Under the pieces are notes generated by a model that ran no database searches, was not told the DNA's origin, and was given only the letters and a program-made list of their open reading frames with translations. From Burkholderia paludis (GTDB lineage Bacteria > Pseudomonadota > Gammaproteobacteria > Burkholderiales > Burkholderiaceae): a DNA stretch of 64,000 bases. Position 1 is the first letter of the stretch. Every line of letters starts with the position of its first letter. Below are positions 27,498 to 36,612 of this stretch, piece after piece. A program made the translations under genes and the position numbers. The stretch covers positions 1 through 64,000 of the forward strand of contig NZ_JPGL01000011.1 of assembly GCF_000732615.1 (NCBI RefSeq), read 5' to 3'.

Positions 27498-28112
27498 CTA
27501 TGGCGCCGGGGGAAAGCAGAAACCGAAATCCTCGCAGCCGGGGCATCCCGGTGCGGGCCCTGGCGGGACGCCGAGCGCCGCTGCTGTTTCTTGCGCGAGG
27601 AATTTCTTCCAGCGCAGCCGAGCAACGTTGCGTGCGGCGAGCGCAGGAAAATGGCGAGCGAGCATGGCGGATACCGCTTCACGCCCGTCGAGACCGAGAT
27701 CGCGCCACAGGTGATCGGGGCGCAGGCACGCATGCGCGATGATCGATGCGAGACAGTCGGCGTCGTCGCGGGCAACGGCGGGATTCGCGTCGTCCATCAG
27801 CCGCGTGTGCAGCGTCGTGACGAATGCCGCGTGAGCAGGCGGCAGCAATGCAATTGCGGCCATCGGCATGAGTGCCGACGCATCGGCGGACGACAGGTGC
27901 GGAAACTGCCGCGCAAGCAGGCCGGCGAGTTGCGCAGGGGACAGGCCAAGCAGCGGGAGTTCGTTGCGGCACGCGCGCGCCGCAACGAGCGCGCCGAACA
28001 GGCGCGCGTCGGGTGCATCGGCATTGGCCGCCGCGGACAGCAGCGACTGCAGCGCCCGTTGTTGTGCAGGATCGAACGCGACCGTCATCGCAAGCATCCG
28101 CATGACGGCCAC
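27498..28112 (-). CDS. nifQ: NifQ-family molybdenum protein
   Basis: 204 residues matching NifQ, which in diazotrophs passes molybdenum to nitrogenase cofactor synthesis. Family features: LGLSPAQLAGLLARQFPHL, then DADCLASIIAHACLRPDHLW, GREAVSAMLARHFPALAARN and RLRWKKFLAQE. The C-terminal metal motif should be Cys-x4-Cys-x2-Cys-x5-Cys; here only GCPGCEDFGFC is present, so the first cysteine is missing. It lies 60 nt downstream of a Mop-domain gene on the same strand. No nif genes are nearby, so a role in general Mo handling is more likely than nitrogen fixation. Start at 28112 or at the ATG at 28103. Confidence 0.8.
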   Translation of the reverse strand: MAVMRMLAMTVAFDPAQQRALQSLLSAAANADAPDARLFGALVAARACRNELPLLGLSPAQLAGLLARQFPHLSSADASALMPMAAIALLPPAHAAFVTTLHTRLMDDANPAVARDDADCLASIIAHACLRPDHLWRDLGLDGREAVSAMLARHFPALAARNVARLRWKKFLAQETAAALGVPPGPAPGCPGCEDFGFCFPPAP

Positions 28113-28172
28113 GCCGTGCGAGCCGCGCGAACGCGCGACGCCAGACGGATCGCCATCGCGATCGTCACACGC

Positions 28173-28598
28173 TCATTCGACGCCGACGATGACGCTCGAC
28201 GCCTTGAAGATCGCGGATGCGGCCGTGCCGCTCGCGAGGCCGAGGCGCGCGACGCTGTCGTTGGTGACGATCGCGACGATCTCGGCGCCGCCCGCGGCCT
28301 TGATCACGACTTCCGAATTGACCGCGCCCTTCTCGACCGTCGAGACGGTGCCCGCGACGCAGTTGCGCGCCGACACCTTGCTGCTGTCGACGTCGACCAT
28401 CACGATGACCGACGACGCCTTGACGAGCGCGAACGCCTTCGTGCCGGCCGCGAGGCCCAGCGAAGCCGCGCTGCCGTGGGTAATCACGGCGACGATGTCG
28501 AGGCCGTCCTGCGTGCGGAGCGTGATTTCGTCGTTGACGGCACCGGGCTTGACGGCGCTGACCTGACCGGCGAAATGGTTGCGGGCGCTGGTTCGCAT
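28173..28598 (-). CDS. Molybdopterin/molybdate-binding protein with two Mop (TOBE) domains
   Basis: 141 residues made of two tandem repeats of about 65 residues: SARNHFAGQVSAVKPGAVND and SARNCVAGTVSTVEKGAVNS each start a Mop domain, and each ends LVKASSVIVMVD or IFKASSVIVGVE. Such small molbindins store or buffer molybdate in the cytoplasm. The start at 28598 is chosen because it begins the first domain; the open stretch upstream is not coding. It is followed 60 nt later by nifQ, forming a probable two-gene molybdenum operon. Confidence 0.92.
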   Translation of the reverse strand: MRTSARNHFAGQVSAVKPGAVNDEITLRTQDGLDIVAVITHGSAASLGLAAGTKAFALVKASSVIVMVDVDSSKVSARNCVAGTVSTVEKGAVNSEVVIKAAGGAEIVAIVTNDSVARLGLASGTAASAIFKASSVIVGVE

Positions 28599-28893
28599 GA
28601 TGGATCTCCGGAAATTGAGCCGCCCGGCGGGCGGAGAGTGAAAGACGGGAACAGCGAACCAGTTTACCGTCAATGCGCTCGCCGCGCGGCATCGGTTTGC
28701 GATGCCCGGCATTCCGGTTACGAACGACGGCGGGGCAGGCAGCGGCCCGGGCAAGGATCGTCCGACAGGCGGATCGGAGGCGGCGCGGTCTTGCCGAGAG
28801 CGTGCTGCACTGCGGGACCGACAGGAACCGCTGTGTGTCGCGAAACGCCCGCCCCGCCGTTTGGAGCCGGCGGCGCGGACCTTCGCCGCGGCG

Positions 28894-30393
28894 TCACTTG
28901 GCCGCAGCGGGTGTGACGGCCGGCGCACCGGCCGCCGACGTCTGCTTCGACGCATCGGACGTCGCGTCGCCCTCCCAGCCACCGCCCAGTGCGAGGAACA
29001 ACCGCACCTGATCGGCCGCGACCTGTCCCTCGGCGGCCGCGACCTGCGCCTGCACGCTTGTCAGCGTGCGCGTGGCGTCGAGGTCGGAGATGAACGACTC
29101 GCGGCCGGCCACATAGAGACGATGCGTTTCGTCGGCGGAGTTGCGGGCCGATTCGTAGGCCGTGCGCAGTGCTTCCGTGCGCTGCACGTCGGCCGCGTAG
29201 GTCGCAAGGCTCGACTGCGTTTCGCGCAGCGCGTTCAGCACGACGCCGTCGAAGTGCGCGAGCGCGCCGCCGGTCGACGCTTCGGCTTCGCGCACGCGCG
29301 CACGCTGGCCGTTGACGGGGAACGACCAGCTGATCAGCGGGCCGAACGACCAGCGGTTTGTCGTCGACGAGAACAGGTCGGCGGCGACGCCGACCGAGCC
29401 GGCCGACGCACCGATGCTGACCGACGGATACAGCGCGGCGGTCGCCACGCCGATCCGCGCGGTCGCGGCGGCGAGCTGCCGCTCGGCTTCGCGCACGTCG
29501 GGGCGGCGGCGCAGCAGCGCGGCGCCGTCGCCGATCGGAATCGGCTGGCGCAGCCTCGGCAGGCGTTCGCATTCGGCGACGGCCTTCGGCAGGTCGGCCG
29601 GCGCACGCGCGAGCAGCGCGGCGAGCTGGTATTGCGCGACCTTGCGACGGCCTTCGAAGCGCGGGATGTCGGCGGCGAGCGTGCGCACCTGGGTCACGCC
29701 GCGCGTCACGTCGGTCTGGTTGCCGCGGCCGGCATCGCGCAGCCGCTGCGACAGCGCGACGCGTTGCTTCTGCAGTGCGAGCGACTGTTTCGCGACCGCC
29801 AGCTCGTCGCCGGCCGAACACGATTCGACGTACGCGCGCACGACGTCGGCGACGACCGTGATGCGCGCCAGATCGCCGGCGGCCTGGACGGCCTCGCTGT
29901 CCGCGCGCGCAGCTTCGACGCCGCGCCGCAGCTTGCCGAACAGGTCGATCTCGTACGACACGTTGATGCCGACCGCACCTTCGTTGACGACCGGCAGCTT
30001 GTTCTCGAGCAGGTACTGCTCGGCCGATTCCTGTGCGCGCTGCACGGCGGCGGTTGCGCCGCCCGAGAATCCGCCTTGCTCGTTCGCGACTTCCAGCGCC
30101 GCGCGCGAGCGCGCGAGGTTGGCCGCGGCGACGCGCAGGTCGGTGTTCGATTTCAGCGCATCGCGCACGAGCCCGTTGAGCACGGGGTCGTCGTAGAGCT
30201 GCCACCAGTTGCCGGGCACGGGATCGCGCGACACGAGCGTGCCGTTCGCGTCGTCGAGCGCATGGTTCGCGAGCGGCGCATTCACGTACGCCTGCTGCGG
30301 CAGCGTGTAATCGGGGCCGACGGACTTGCACGCGCCGAGCGCAAGCGCGAGCGGCGCGAGCGTTGCCGCGAGGCGCAGACCGTGGCGCTTCAT
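28894..30393 (-). CDS. Outer-membrane efflux lipoprotein, NodT family
   Basis: 499 residues. Lipoprotein signal with LALGAC, lipidated Cys22, then KSVGPDYTLPQQAYVNAP. Two outer-membrane efflux repeats follow, including WWQLYDDPVLNGLVRDAL and LLRRRPDVREAERQLAAATA, the usual NodT motifs. It overlaps the hlyD-type gene by 4 nt (ATGA) and is the last gene of the marR-FUSC-DUF1656-hlyD operon. It provides the outer-membrane exit. The tail after about residue 480 is low-complexity Ala/Thr. Confidence 0.93.
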   Translation of the reverse strand: MKRHGLRLAATLAPLALALGACKSVGPDYTLPQQAYVNAPLANHALDDANGTLVSRDPVPGNWWQLYDDPVLNGLVRDALKSNTDLRVAAANLARSRAALEVANEQGGFSGGATAAVQRAQESAEQYLLENKLPVVNEGAVGINVSYEIDLFGKLRRGVEAARADSEAVQAAGDLARITVVADVVRAYVESCSAGDELAVAKQSLALQKQRVALSQRLRDAGRGNQTDVTRGVTQVRTLAADIPRFEGRRKVAQYQLAALLARAPADLPKAVAECERLPRLRQPIPIGDGAALLRRRPDVREAERQLAAATARIGVATAALYPSVSIGASAGSVGVAADLFSSTTNRWSFGPLISWSFPVNGQRARVREAEASTGGALAHFDGVVLNALRETQSSLATYAADVQRTEALRTAYESARNSADETHRLYVAGRESFISDLDATRTLTSVQAQVAAAEGQVAADQVRLFLALGGGWEGDATSDASKQTSAAGAPAVTPAAAK

Positions 30394-31364
30394 TGCGATG
30401 CTCCCGCCGTGCTTGCGGCCGTGCCGGAAGCCGTCGATGCGGCCGATGCCGCCGCGCTTGCGCCGGCCGCCGGCTTCGCGTCGTTGCGGCGGCGCGTGTC
30501 GTCGTCGCGCATCGACACGGTCGCGGTGCGGCCCGCGATCATCCGGAAATCGTCGGGCACGTCGTCGAGCACGACGCGTACCGGCACGCGTTGCGCGAGC
30601 CGCACCCAGCTGAACGCCGGGTTCACGTTCGGCAGCAGGTTCGCGCCCTGCGTGCGGTCACGATCCTCGATCGCGGCGACGATGCTCTGCACATGGCCGC
30701 GCAGCGTGTGCGGCTCGCCCATCACGACGATGTCGACCGGCTGGCCGATGTGAATGCCGCGCAGCTTGGTTTCCTCGAAGTAGCCGTCGACGCGGAACGA
30801 ATTGCGGTCGACGACCGACAGCACCGCGCGGCCGGCCGGCACGTATTCGCCGACGCGCGGCGCGCGGTCGTTCAGGTAGCCGTCCACGGGACTGACGATC
30901 GTCGTGCGCTGCAGGTTGAGCTTCGCGGTGTCGAGCGATACCTGCGCATCGGCGACGGCGGCCTCGCCCTGTTCGACGCGCGTGCGGCTTTCCTCGACCT
31001 GCTCGCTCGCGACCAGGTTGCCGAGCTGCAGGTTGCGCGCGTATTCGCGCTTCGCCTGGGCGAGCGTCGCGCGGCGCTGCGCGAGCGTGGCTTCGGCGAG
31101 CCGTTCCGCGAGCGTGTAGCGCGCCTGGTCGATCACGAACAGCACCTGGCCGCGCCGCACTTCCTGGTTGTCGGCGACCTGGACCGACGTGATGAGGCCC
31201 GTCACGTCCGGCGCGACCTGGATCACGTCGGCGCGCACGTGGCCGTCGCGCGTCCACGGCGAGAACATGTAGTAATTGACGATCCGCCACAGCACGACGG
31301 CGGCCACGACGACGACGATCAGGGTGAGCAGGATTTGCCCTGCCGAGAGCCAGGTTTTTTTCAC
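30390..31364 (-). CDS. HlyD/EmrA-family membrane fusion protein
   Basis: 324-residue adaptor with one N-terminal membrane helix (residues about 9-32, ILLTLIVVVVAAVVLWRIV), then the lipoyl/coiled-coil region (VRADVIQVAPDVTGLITSVQ; RQVLFVIDQ-type strand; QAKREYARNLQLGNLVASEQ) and a beta-barrel. It pairs with the FUSC inner-membrane protein, as in AaeA-AaeB aromatic acid efflux. It starts 1 nt before the DUF1656 stop and overlaps the outer-membrane gene by 4 nt. Confidence 0.93.
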   Translation of the reverse strand: MKKTWLSAGQILLTLIVVVVAAVVLWRIVNYYMFSPWTRDGHVRADVIQVAPDVTGLITSVQVADNQEVRRGQVLFVIDQARYTLAERLAEATLAQRRATLAQAKREYARNLQLGNLVASEQVEESRTRVEQGEAAVADAQVSLDTAKLNLQRTTIVSPVDGYLNDRAPRVGEYVPAGRAVLSVVDRNSFRVDGYFEETKLRGIHIGQPVDIVVMGEPHTLRGHVQSIVAAIEDRDRTQGANLLPNVNPAFSWVRLAQRVPVRVVLDDVPDDFRMIAGRTATVSMRDDDTRRRNDAKPAAGASAAASAASTASGTAASTAGASQ

Positions 31365-31365
31365 G

Positions 31366-31578
31366 TTAGGTAGCCACGAGATGGTGGGAAACGATCACGA
31401 CGGCGGCAAACACGAACACGTAGATGCCGAGGTCGAAGATCGAACGGTGCCAGACGAGGCGGTAGAAGCCGACGCGCTCGAGCGCGGCGCGCACGACGAT
31501 GTTGATCAGGTACGCGATCAGCATCAGCACGAGCGGAGCCGGCACGAAGACGCCGAAGAGGTCGATTTCGCCGATCAT
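31366..31578 (-). CDS. DUF1656 small membrane protein (AaeX-like)
   Basis: 70 residues with two membrane helices (FGVFVPAPLVLMLIAYLINI and FDLGIYVFVFAAVVIVSHH). DUF1656 proteins always sit between a FUSC gene and an HlyD gene; AaeX of E. coli is the type member, and its role is unknown. It lies 34 nt after the FUSC stop. Confidence 0.92.
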   Translation of the reverse strand: MIGEIDLFGVFVPAPLVLMLIAYLINIVVRAALERVGFYRLVWHRSIFDLGIYVFVFAAVVIVSHHLVAT

Positions 31579-31612
31579 GGTCGCACTCGGAAAGACGGGG
31601 TGGGGAACAGGA

Positions 31613-33745
31613 TCATGCGTGTGCTCCGTCCTGCGCCTGCGGCGGTTGCCCCGCAGCGGCCGGATACAGCGACAGGCGCAGGCCGACGAGCGCGTGCAGC
31701 GTGTCGCGCAGCCGGCGATGCGTCGCAGGCGTGGCCGGTGCCGCAGGCGCGGCTTCGGCTTCGGCCGGCGTGGCGCCCGGCAGGGTGCGGCCGGCTACGC
31801 GGCGCAGCGCATCGTCGATCGTCGTGAGCAGTGCCGGCGGCGCGGGCTGGCGTGCGTTCGCGGCCGCGCAGCGGGCGTAGTGATCGGTGACGCCGGCCAG
31901 CACGCGATCGATCGCATCGGGCACGTCGCCCGACAGCCGGCGGCGCGAGCGGCGCAGGTCGAGCGCATTCAGCGCGATGCGCAGGTCGCGGAAGCTTTCG
32001 ATGGACGGGTGGCGGTGGTCGTCGGATGCGCCGAGGCGCGGCAGCAACTGCGTGACGCGGTCGAGCATCCGCGATGCGTGATTGCGCTGGTCGTCGAGCG
32101 GCTGCGTCGATGCCGAGCGCGCGACATCCTCCCAGCCCGAGCGCAGCAGGCGCCGCACCGCGAGTTCCGCGCCGAACGGGCGCGTCGCGCGCGTCCACAC
32201 GTAGGCAAACAGCAGCCCGGCGACACCCGCGAGATTGCTGTTCAGGAACACGAAGAAATCGGCGTCGTACGCACCCTGGATGCTGATGAAGGTGGCGGTG
32301 TTCACCGCGACGAGCATCGTTACCATGTTGAACTGCGGGCGCGGCAGCAGCGTGCCGATCAGGATGAACGGGCCCGCGAACATCACGACGAGCATCGCGA
32401 AATCGTGCACGTGAGGCAGCACGACGAACAGGTACAGGCCGGCGAACACGACGCTCGCGGCGGTCGACAGGAAGAACTTGAACACCAGCGGCGCCGGCTC
32501 GTCGAGCGCGGCGAAGAAGCTGCACGACACGGCCACGAGCGTGACGGCGGCGGCGCCGTCGTGCCAGCCGGACGCGATCCACAGCCAGCTCGCGAACACG
32601 ATCGCGGCGGCGACGGTCAGCGTGGAGAAGAGCATCATCCCGCGATCGAAGAAGCGCTCGGTGCCGCCGAGCCGCCAGTGCCGGTAGCGCGGTTGCCAGA
32701 CGCCCGATTCGTTGCCGATCAGCGCGCGCAGCGAGCGGCAGTCCTGCCAGATGTCGATGACCTGGCGCAGCCGCCACAGCGCGTTCGACAGCAGCGCGCC
32801 GTCCCAGCTCGCGAGCGCGTGGTCGGCCGGCTGCAGCGCGGCGATGCGTTCGCGCAGGCGTTCCGCGACGGGGTCGTCGATCAGGTCGCCGTCTGCACCG
32901 GACCTGACGGCGGGAAGCGGCGCATCGAACCATGTCGCGGCGTCGGCGAGCAGCTCGTCGAGCCCGGGCGGCCGGATGTGCAGGTCGCGCATCAGCGCGA
33001 TCAACGGATCGGCGAGCGACGACATCAGCGGCAGGAACAGTTGCATCCGGCCCGCGAGCGCCTGCGCGCGCGCGAGGATGCGCGGGTGCGCGTGGTCGTA
33101 GCCCAGCTGGCTCAGCAGGAATTCGAGGCCCGTGATGGTCGCCGCGAGGCGTTGCCGGCATGCGGACAGCGCCTTGCCGGCAATGTGCCCGGACAGCGTT
33201 TCGCGGCCATAGAACGCGGCGTCCTTGAACCACGCGTCGGTGCGCTCGATCAGCGTCGGCGCGAGCCGGTTCGGGAAGATCGCGCTGCCGACCACGCTCG
33301 CGCACACGATGCCGAGCACGATTTCCTCGGTGCGCGCGATCGCGACGTCGAACACGGTGCCCGGATCGGTCACCGTCGGCAGCGCGATCAGCGGCATCGT
33401 GTAGCCGGCGAGCATGAACACGTAGCTGCGCGCGGTGCGGTCGGAGATCGCGAGATACAGCAGCGTGCCGCACCAGGCGGCGACGATGATCGCGAACAGC
33501 AACGGGGTCTCGACGAACGGCGGCACGAAGAAGATCGCGGCGGCCGCGCCGAGCGCGGTGCCGAGCGCGCGATACAGCGCCTTCGAGCGCGTGGCGCCGA
33601 CGAACGGGTTCGACACGATGTAGACGCTCGCCATCGCCCAGTACGGGCGCGGCAACTGGAAGTACAGGCCGAGGTACAGCGCAAGCATCGACGCGGCGAA
33701 CGTCTTGCCCGAGAACAGCCAGTCGCGAAGGCTCGGATAGGTCAT
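31613..33745 (-). CDS. FUSC-family inner-membrane efflux protein (AaeB/fusaric acid resistance type)
   Basis: 710 residues, two halves each with about five membrane helices separated by a large cytosolic domain (about 190-380). The first half opens FAASMLALYLGLYFQLPRPY, the FUSC signature, and contains SVYIVSNPFVGATRSKALYR. The second half starts near residue 385. It is probably the energised pump exporting aromatic carboxylic acids or related toxins, by analogy with AaeB and Fus proteins. It overlaps the marR stop by 4 nt, so it is translationally coupled. Confidence 0.93.
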   Translation of the reverse strand: MTYPSLRDWLFSGKTFAASMLALYLGLYFQLPRPYWAMASVYIVSNPFVGATRSKALYRALGTALGAAAAIFFVPPFVETPLLFAIIVAAWCGTLLYLAISDRTARSYVFMLAGYTMPLIALPTVTDPGTVFDVAIARTEEIVLGIVCASVVGSAIFPNRLAPTLIERTDAWFKDAAFYGRETLSGHIAGKALSACRQRLAATITGLEFLLSQLGYDHAHPRILARAQALAGRMQLFLPLMSSLADPLIALMRDLHIRPPGLDELLADAATWFDAPLPAVRSGADGDLIDDPVAERLRERIAALQPADHALASWDGALLSNALWRLRQVIDIWQDCRSLRALIGNESGVWQPRYRHWRLGGTERFFDRGMMLFSTLTVAAAIVFASWLWIASGWHDGAAAVTLVAVSCSFFAALDEPAPLVFKFFLSTAASVVFAGLYLFVVLPHVHDFAMLVVMFAGPFILIGTLLPRPQFNMVTMLVAVNTATFISIQGAYDADFFVFLNSNLAGVAGLLFAYVWTRATRPFGAELAVRRLLRSGWEDVARSASTQPLDDQRNHASRMLDRVTQLLPRLGASDDHRHPSIESFRDLRIALNALDLRRSRRRLSGDVPDAIDRVLAGVTDHYARCAAANARQPAPPALLTTIDDALRRVAGRTLPGATPAEAEAAPAAPATPATHRRLRDTLHALVGLRLSLYPAAAGQPPQAQDGAHA

Positions 33746-34212
33746 GACGCGGGATCGGCGGCGGGCGGTGCGGGAGGTGCCGCTTCGGCGCTGTTGAACG
33801 CGTTCAGCACGCGCAGCGTCGCTTCGAGATCGGCGCGCGTGACGCCCTTGAGGACTTGCGCGCGCAGCACGCGCAGGTCCTGCTCCATCCCGGCGGTGAC
33901 CGCACGGCCGGCGGCCGTCAGCGAGATCGTCTTCGCGCGGCGGTCATGCGGATCCTCGTCGCGGCGTGCGAGGCCGGCCGCGCACAGCTGGTCGAGCAGG
34001 CGCACGAGCGACGGCCCTTCGATGCCGACGTGTTCGGCGAGCGCGCCCTGCCGCACGCCTTCGCCGAGACGGCCGGCGATCAGCAGCGGCGTCGCGCAGG
34101 CCTCGGACACGTTGTACGCGTTCAGGACGCCGTCGCTGGTGCGGCGCCACTTGCGCGCGGACAGCACGAGCAGGCTGCTGACGGCGAGGCGGAGATCGTG
34201 CAGGTTGGTCAT
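33742..34212 (-). CDS. MarR-family repressor of the FUSC efflux operon
   Basis: 156 residues from the ATG at 34212 (MTNLHDLRLAVSSLLVLSAR). The winged helix is seen in EGVRQGALAEHVGIEGPSLV and DPHDRRAKTISLTAAGRAV, the DxRxKxxxLT MarR signature. It is the first gene of the efflux operon, and a perfect palindrome lies just upstream (34240-34255), so autorepression relieved by a phenolic ligand is the likely mode. The last 15 residues are Ala/Pro-rich. Confidence 0.92.
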   Translation of the reverse strand: MTNLHDLRLAVSSLLVLSARKWRRTSDGVLNAYNVSEACATPLLIAGRLGEGVRQGALAEHVGIEGPSLVRLLDQLCAAGLARRDEDPHDRRAKTISLTAAGRAVTAGMEQDLRVLRAQVLKGVTRADLEATLRVLNAFNSAEAAPPAPPAADPAS

Positions 34213-34239
34213 GGGCGAGATGATAGGGGCAAAAACATT

Positions 34240-34255
34240 CGATAGCAAACTATCG
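34240..34255. promoter_or_regulatory. MarR operator CGATAG-CAAA-CTATCG
   Basis: Perfect 6-4-6 inverted repeat in an AT-rich patch, 27 nt upstream of the marR start. Typical size and placement for a MarR dimer covering the promoter. Confidence 0.7.
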
Positions 34256-34521
34256 TTTTTGTCACCCGGACGACATCTCGCACGCGGTTCGGCCGGCCGG
34301 TCTGAAGCAATTTAGGCGGCGTGCCGGGGATGGTCAAGCTGTAAGCTTGCGGCCCGGAAGAACGGGCGGCCGCCGCGCTCGAATGGTCAGATGAAAGCCG
34401 TCCGGCGGGCGCGTCGAGCGGGTCAGGCGGATGCGAAGGCCGGGTTCGGGAAAACCGGCTTCGCGAAACGGCGCGCGGCGTGCATATTGTGGCTGTCGCA
34501 AGCATCCCGGAGACGCCGCAC

Positions 34522-35382
34522 GTGACCCCCTCATCCTCGCAGTCCGCCGCCCCGGCATCGCTCGACGCATGGCTCGGCAAGACCGAAACCTTCGCCGACG
34601 ACATTACCGCGTTCCCGTTGAACGCACTGGCCGCCACGCTAGACCGCCCGTCGCCGGGCGGGATCGTGCCGCCGATGTGGCACTGGCTTTACTTCCTGCC
34701 GGTCGCGCCGCTGGCCGAACTGGGCCCCGACGGCCACCCGAAGCGCGGCGGTTTCCTGCCGCCCGTGCCGCTGCCGCGCCGCATGTGGGCCGGCGGCCGC
34801 CTGACGTTCCATGCGCCGCTGCGCACGGGGCAGCGCGCGACGCGCGAATCGACGATCGCGCACCTCGAGGACAAGACCGGCCGCAGCGGCCGGCTCGTGT
34901 TCGTGACGGTGCAGCACCGGATCGAATGCGACGGCGCGCTGTGCGTCGAGGAGGAGCACGACATCGTCTATCGCGACGCGCCGCAGCCGGGCGCCCCCGC
35001 GCCGAAGCCGGTCGCGGCGCCGGCGGGCGAGACGTGGTCGCGCACCGTCACGGCCGATGCCGTGATGCTGTTCCGCTATTCGGCGCTGACCTTCAACGGG
35101 CACCGCATCCACTACGACCGCAGTTACGTGACGCAGGAGGAGGGCTATCCGGGGCTGGTCGTGCACGGCCCGCTGATCGCGACGCTGCTCGTCGATCTCG
35201 TGCACCGCGAACGGCCCGGCGCGACACTCGCGAGCTTCGCGTTTCGCGCGGTGCGCCCGACGTTCGACGGGCAGCCGTTCACGCTGTGCGGCAAGCCGTC
35301 GGACGACGGCACGACGATCGAGCTGTGGGCGAAGGATCGCGACGGCTGGCTGACGATGCAGGCCACGGCCACGCTGGCGTAA
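34522..35382 (+). CDS. FAS1/MaoC-type dehydratase (HTD2 or mesaconyl-CoA hydratase-like)
   Basis: 286 residues as placed. A GTG at 34522 follows GGAG by 9 nt; a GTG at 34480 is possible. The N-terminal hot-dog half contains SLDAWLGKTETFADDITAFP and PPMWHWLYFLPVAPLAELGP, typical of the FAS1-dehydratase-like family. The C-terminal half carries the catalytic segment FSALTFNG-like (MLFRYSALTFNGHRIHYDRS) and GYPGLVVHGPLIATLLVDL. It should hydrate or dehydrate a beta-hydroxyacyl or methyl-branched dicarboxylyl CoA. Divergent from marR, but it is probably an independent unit. Confidence 0.87.
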   Translation: MTPSSSQSAAPASLDAWLGKTETFADDITAFPLNALAATLDRPSPGGIVPPMWHWLYFLPVAPLAELGPDGHPKRGGFLPPVPLPRRMWAGGRLTFHAPLRTGQRATRESTIAHLEDKTGRSGRLVFVTVQHRIECDGALCVEEEHDIVYRDAPQPGAPAPKPVAAPAGETWSRTVTADAVMLFRYSALTFNGHRIHYDRSYVTQEEGYPGLVVHGPLIATLLVDLVHRERPGATLASFAFRAVRPTFDGQPFTLCGKPSDDGTTIELWAKDRDGWLTMQATATLA

Positions 35383-35398
35383 CGCGGGCGTGTGATGC

Positions 35399-36094
35399 TC
35401 AACCAGGCAGCGCGGCAACGGCGAGCACGGCCTTGACGACTTCGTCTTCCATGCCCTTGATATCGGACGGGAAGCGGTTGCGCTGCGGGATGAATACGCT
35501 CAGCCCTTCGATCTGCGCGGTGATCAGCGCCGATCGGCGCGCGAGGTGCAGCGGCGACAGCCCGGGGTTGATCGCCGCGACGAAGCCGGCAATCATCTGG
35601 CGCTGGAACAGGTAGGCGTCCTCCATCGCCTGCCGCGCAAACTCGTGCGCGTGCGCGAGCGCCCAGAAGTTCACGAACAGGCTTTGCGTTCTCGGCAGCT
35701 TCGCATCCTCGATCAGCAGCCGCACCACCTTTTCCAGCCGCGCCTCCGGAGACAGCGCATCGTCGGTCCGGACGCTGTCGTAAGTCTTCGAATACTCCGC
35801 GATGGATTCGGCGATGATCGCCGCGTAGAGATCCTCGCGCGCGGGAAAGTAGTGTTGCAGGTTCGACAGCGCGATGCCTGCGCCGGCCGCTACCTTGCGC
35901 ATCGTCAGGCCGCCGTAGCCGTCGACGAGGAAGATCTCGATCGCGCTCTCGAGAATGCGGCCCACCGTATTGCGGCCGCGCCGGGTCAGCGTGCGCGCAC
36001 CGTCGGTTGCCTTCGTATCCGACGGGGATTCCGATCGACGTGGCGACGCGGGGTCCGCGCGAATGTCGTCAGGGTTCGTCGATTTCGGTTCCAT
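35399..36094 (-). CDS. TetR-family transcriptional regulator
   Basis: 231 residues from the ATG at 36094, which has a GAAGGAGAG site. A charged N-terminal extension of about 40 residues precedes the HTH (ILESAIEIFLVDGYGGLTMR through AGIALSNLQHYFPAREDLY). The ligand domain has the TetR_C type with FVNFWALAHAHEFARQAMED. It faces the cytochrome/quinone-reductase genes across 518 nt that contain three TAGGT-N6-ACCTA-type sites, so it probably controls itself and those genes. Confidence 0.9.
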   Translation of the reverse strand: MEPKSTNPDDIRADPASPRRSESPSDTKATDGARTLTRRGRNTVGRILESAIEIFLVDGYGGLTMRKVAAGAGIALSNLQHYFPAREDLYAAIIAESIAEYSKTYDSVRTDDALSPEARLEKVVRLLIEDAKLPRTQSLFVNFWALAHAHEFARQAMEDAYLFQRQMIAGFVAAINPGLSPLHLARRSALITAQIEGLSVFIPQRNRFPSDIKGMEDEVVKAVLAVAALPG

Positions 36095-36152
36095 CGAAGT
36101 CTCTCCTTCACGGGCAACGCGTGCCCGGCTCATCCAGATGTCAAGCTGATTG

Positions 36153-36168
36153 TAGGTTAAGCGACCTA
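36153..36168. promoter_or_regulatory. TetR operator copy 1
   Basis: TAGGTTAAGCGACCTA: arms TAGGT and ACCTA, six-base centre, 59 nt upstream of the TetR start. Confidence 0.65.
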
Positions 36169-36352
36169 TCGGCTCAAGACGAACCGGTTTCGTGCGGGCG
36201 CGCGGCGGCCAGGAGACGTTGCCTGAGTTCGTTTGCGCGTGAGCTGTGCGAGATCTTTACGCGCATCGATACCTCGTTCGAGTGCCCCGATTTCCGTCTG
36301 TTTGCCGACCGGCATGCCTGTCATGCAGCCCGTTGCGACGTCATGTCGTTTG

Positions 36353-36368
36353 TAGGTCAATTAACCTA
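36353..36368. promoter_or_regulatory. TetR operator copy 2
   Basis: TAGGTCAATTAACCTA: the same arms and spacing as copy 1, exactly 200 nt away, and almost fully palindromic through the centre. Confidence 0.7.
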
Positions 36369-36579
36369 ATAAGAAGGTAGAATGCGATGATCGGGTGTGC
36401 CGGTCAGATTTGGCGGTAACCACCTACAGCTTGCTGCGATCCGGATCAAGAAGAAAAGGCGCTCAAAATCCCGCTAAATATGCTGAATTCGATGTGACTT
36501 TTCCACGTGACGCATTGTGCCGGCGTGCAAGGGTTTCACCCGACTTGTGGCATTGAATGGCCATGCGTATAACGCTAAA

Positions 36580-36595
36580 TAGGTCGAATGACTCA
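36580..36595. promoter_or_regulatory. TetR operator copy 3 (degenerate)
   Basis: TAGGTCGAATGACTCA: left arm intact, right arm ACTCA. It ends 17 nt before the cytochrome gene start, where it would block that promoter or the ribosome site. Confidence 0.45.
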
Positions 36596-36612
36596 ATTTA
36601 GAGGCGAGGGAG

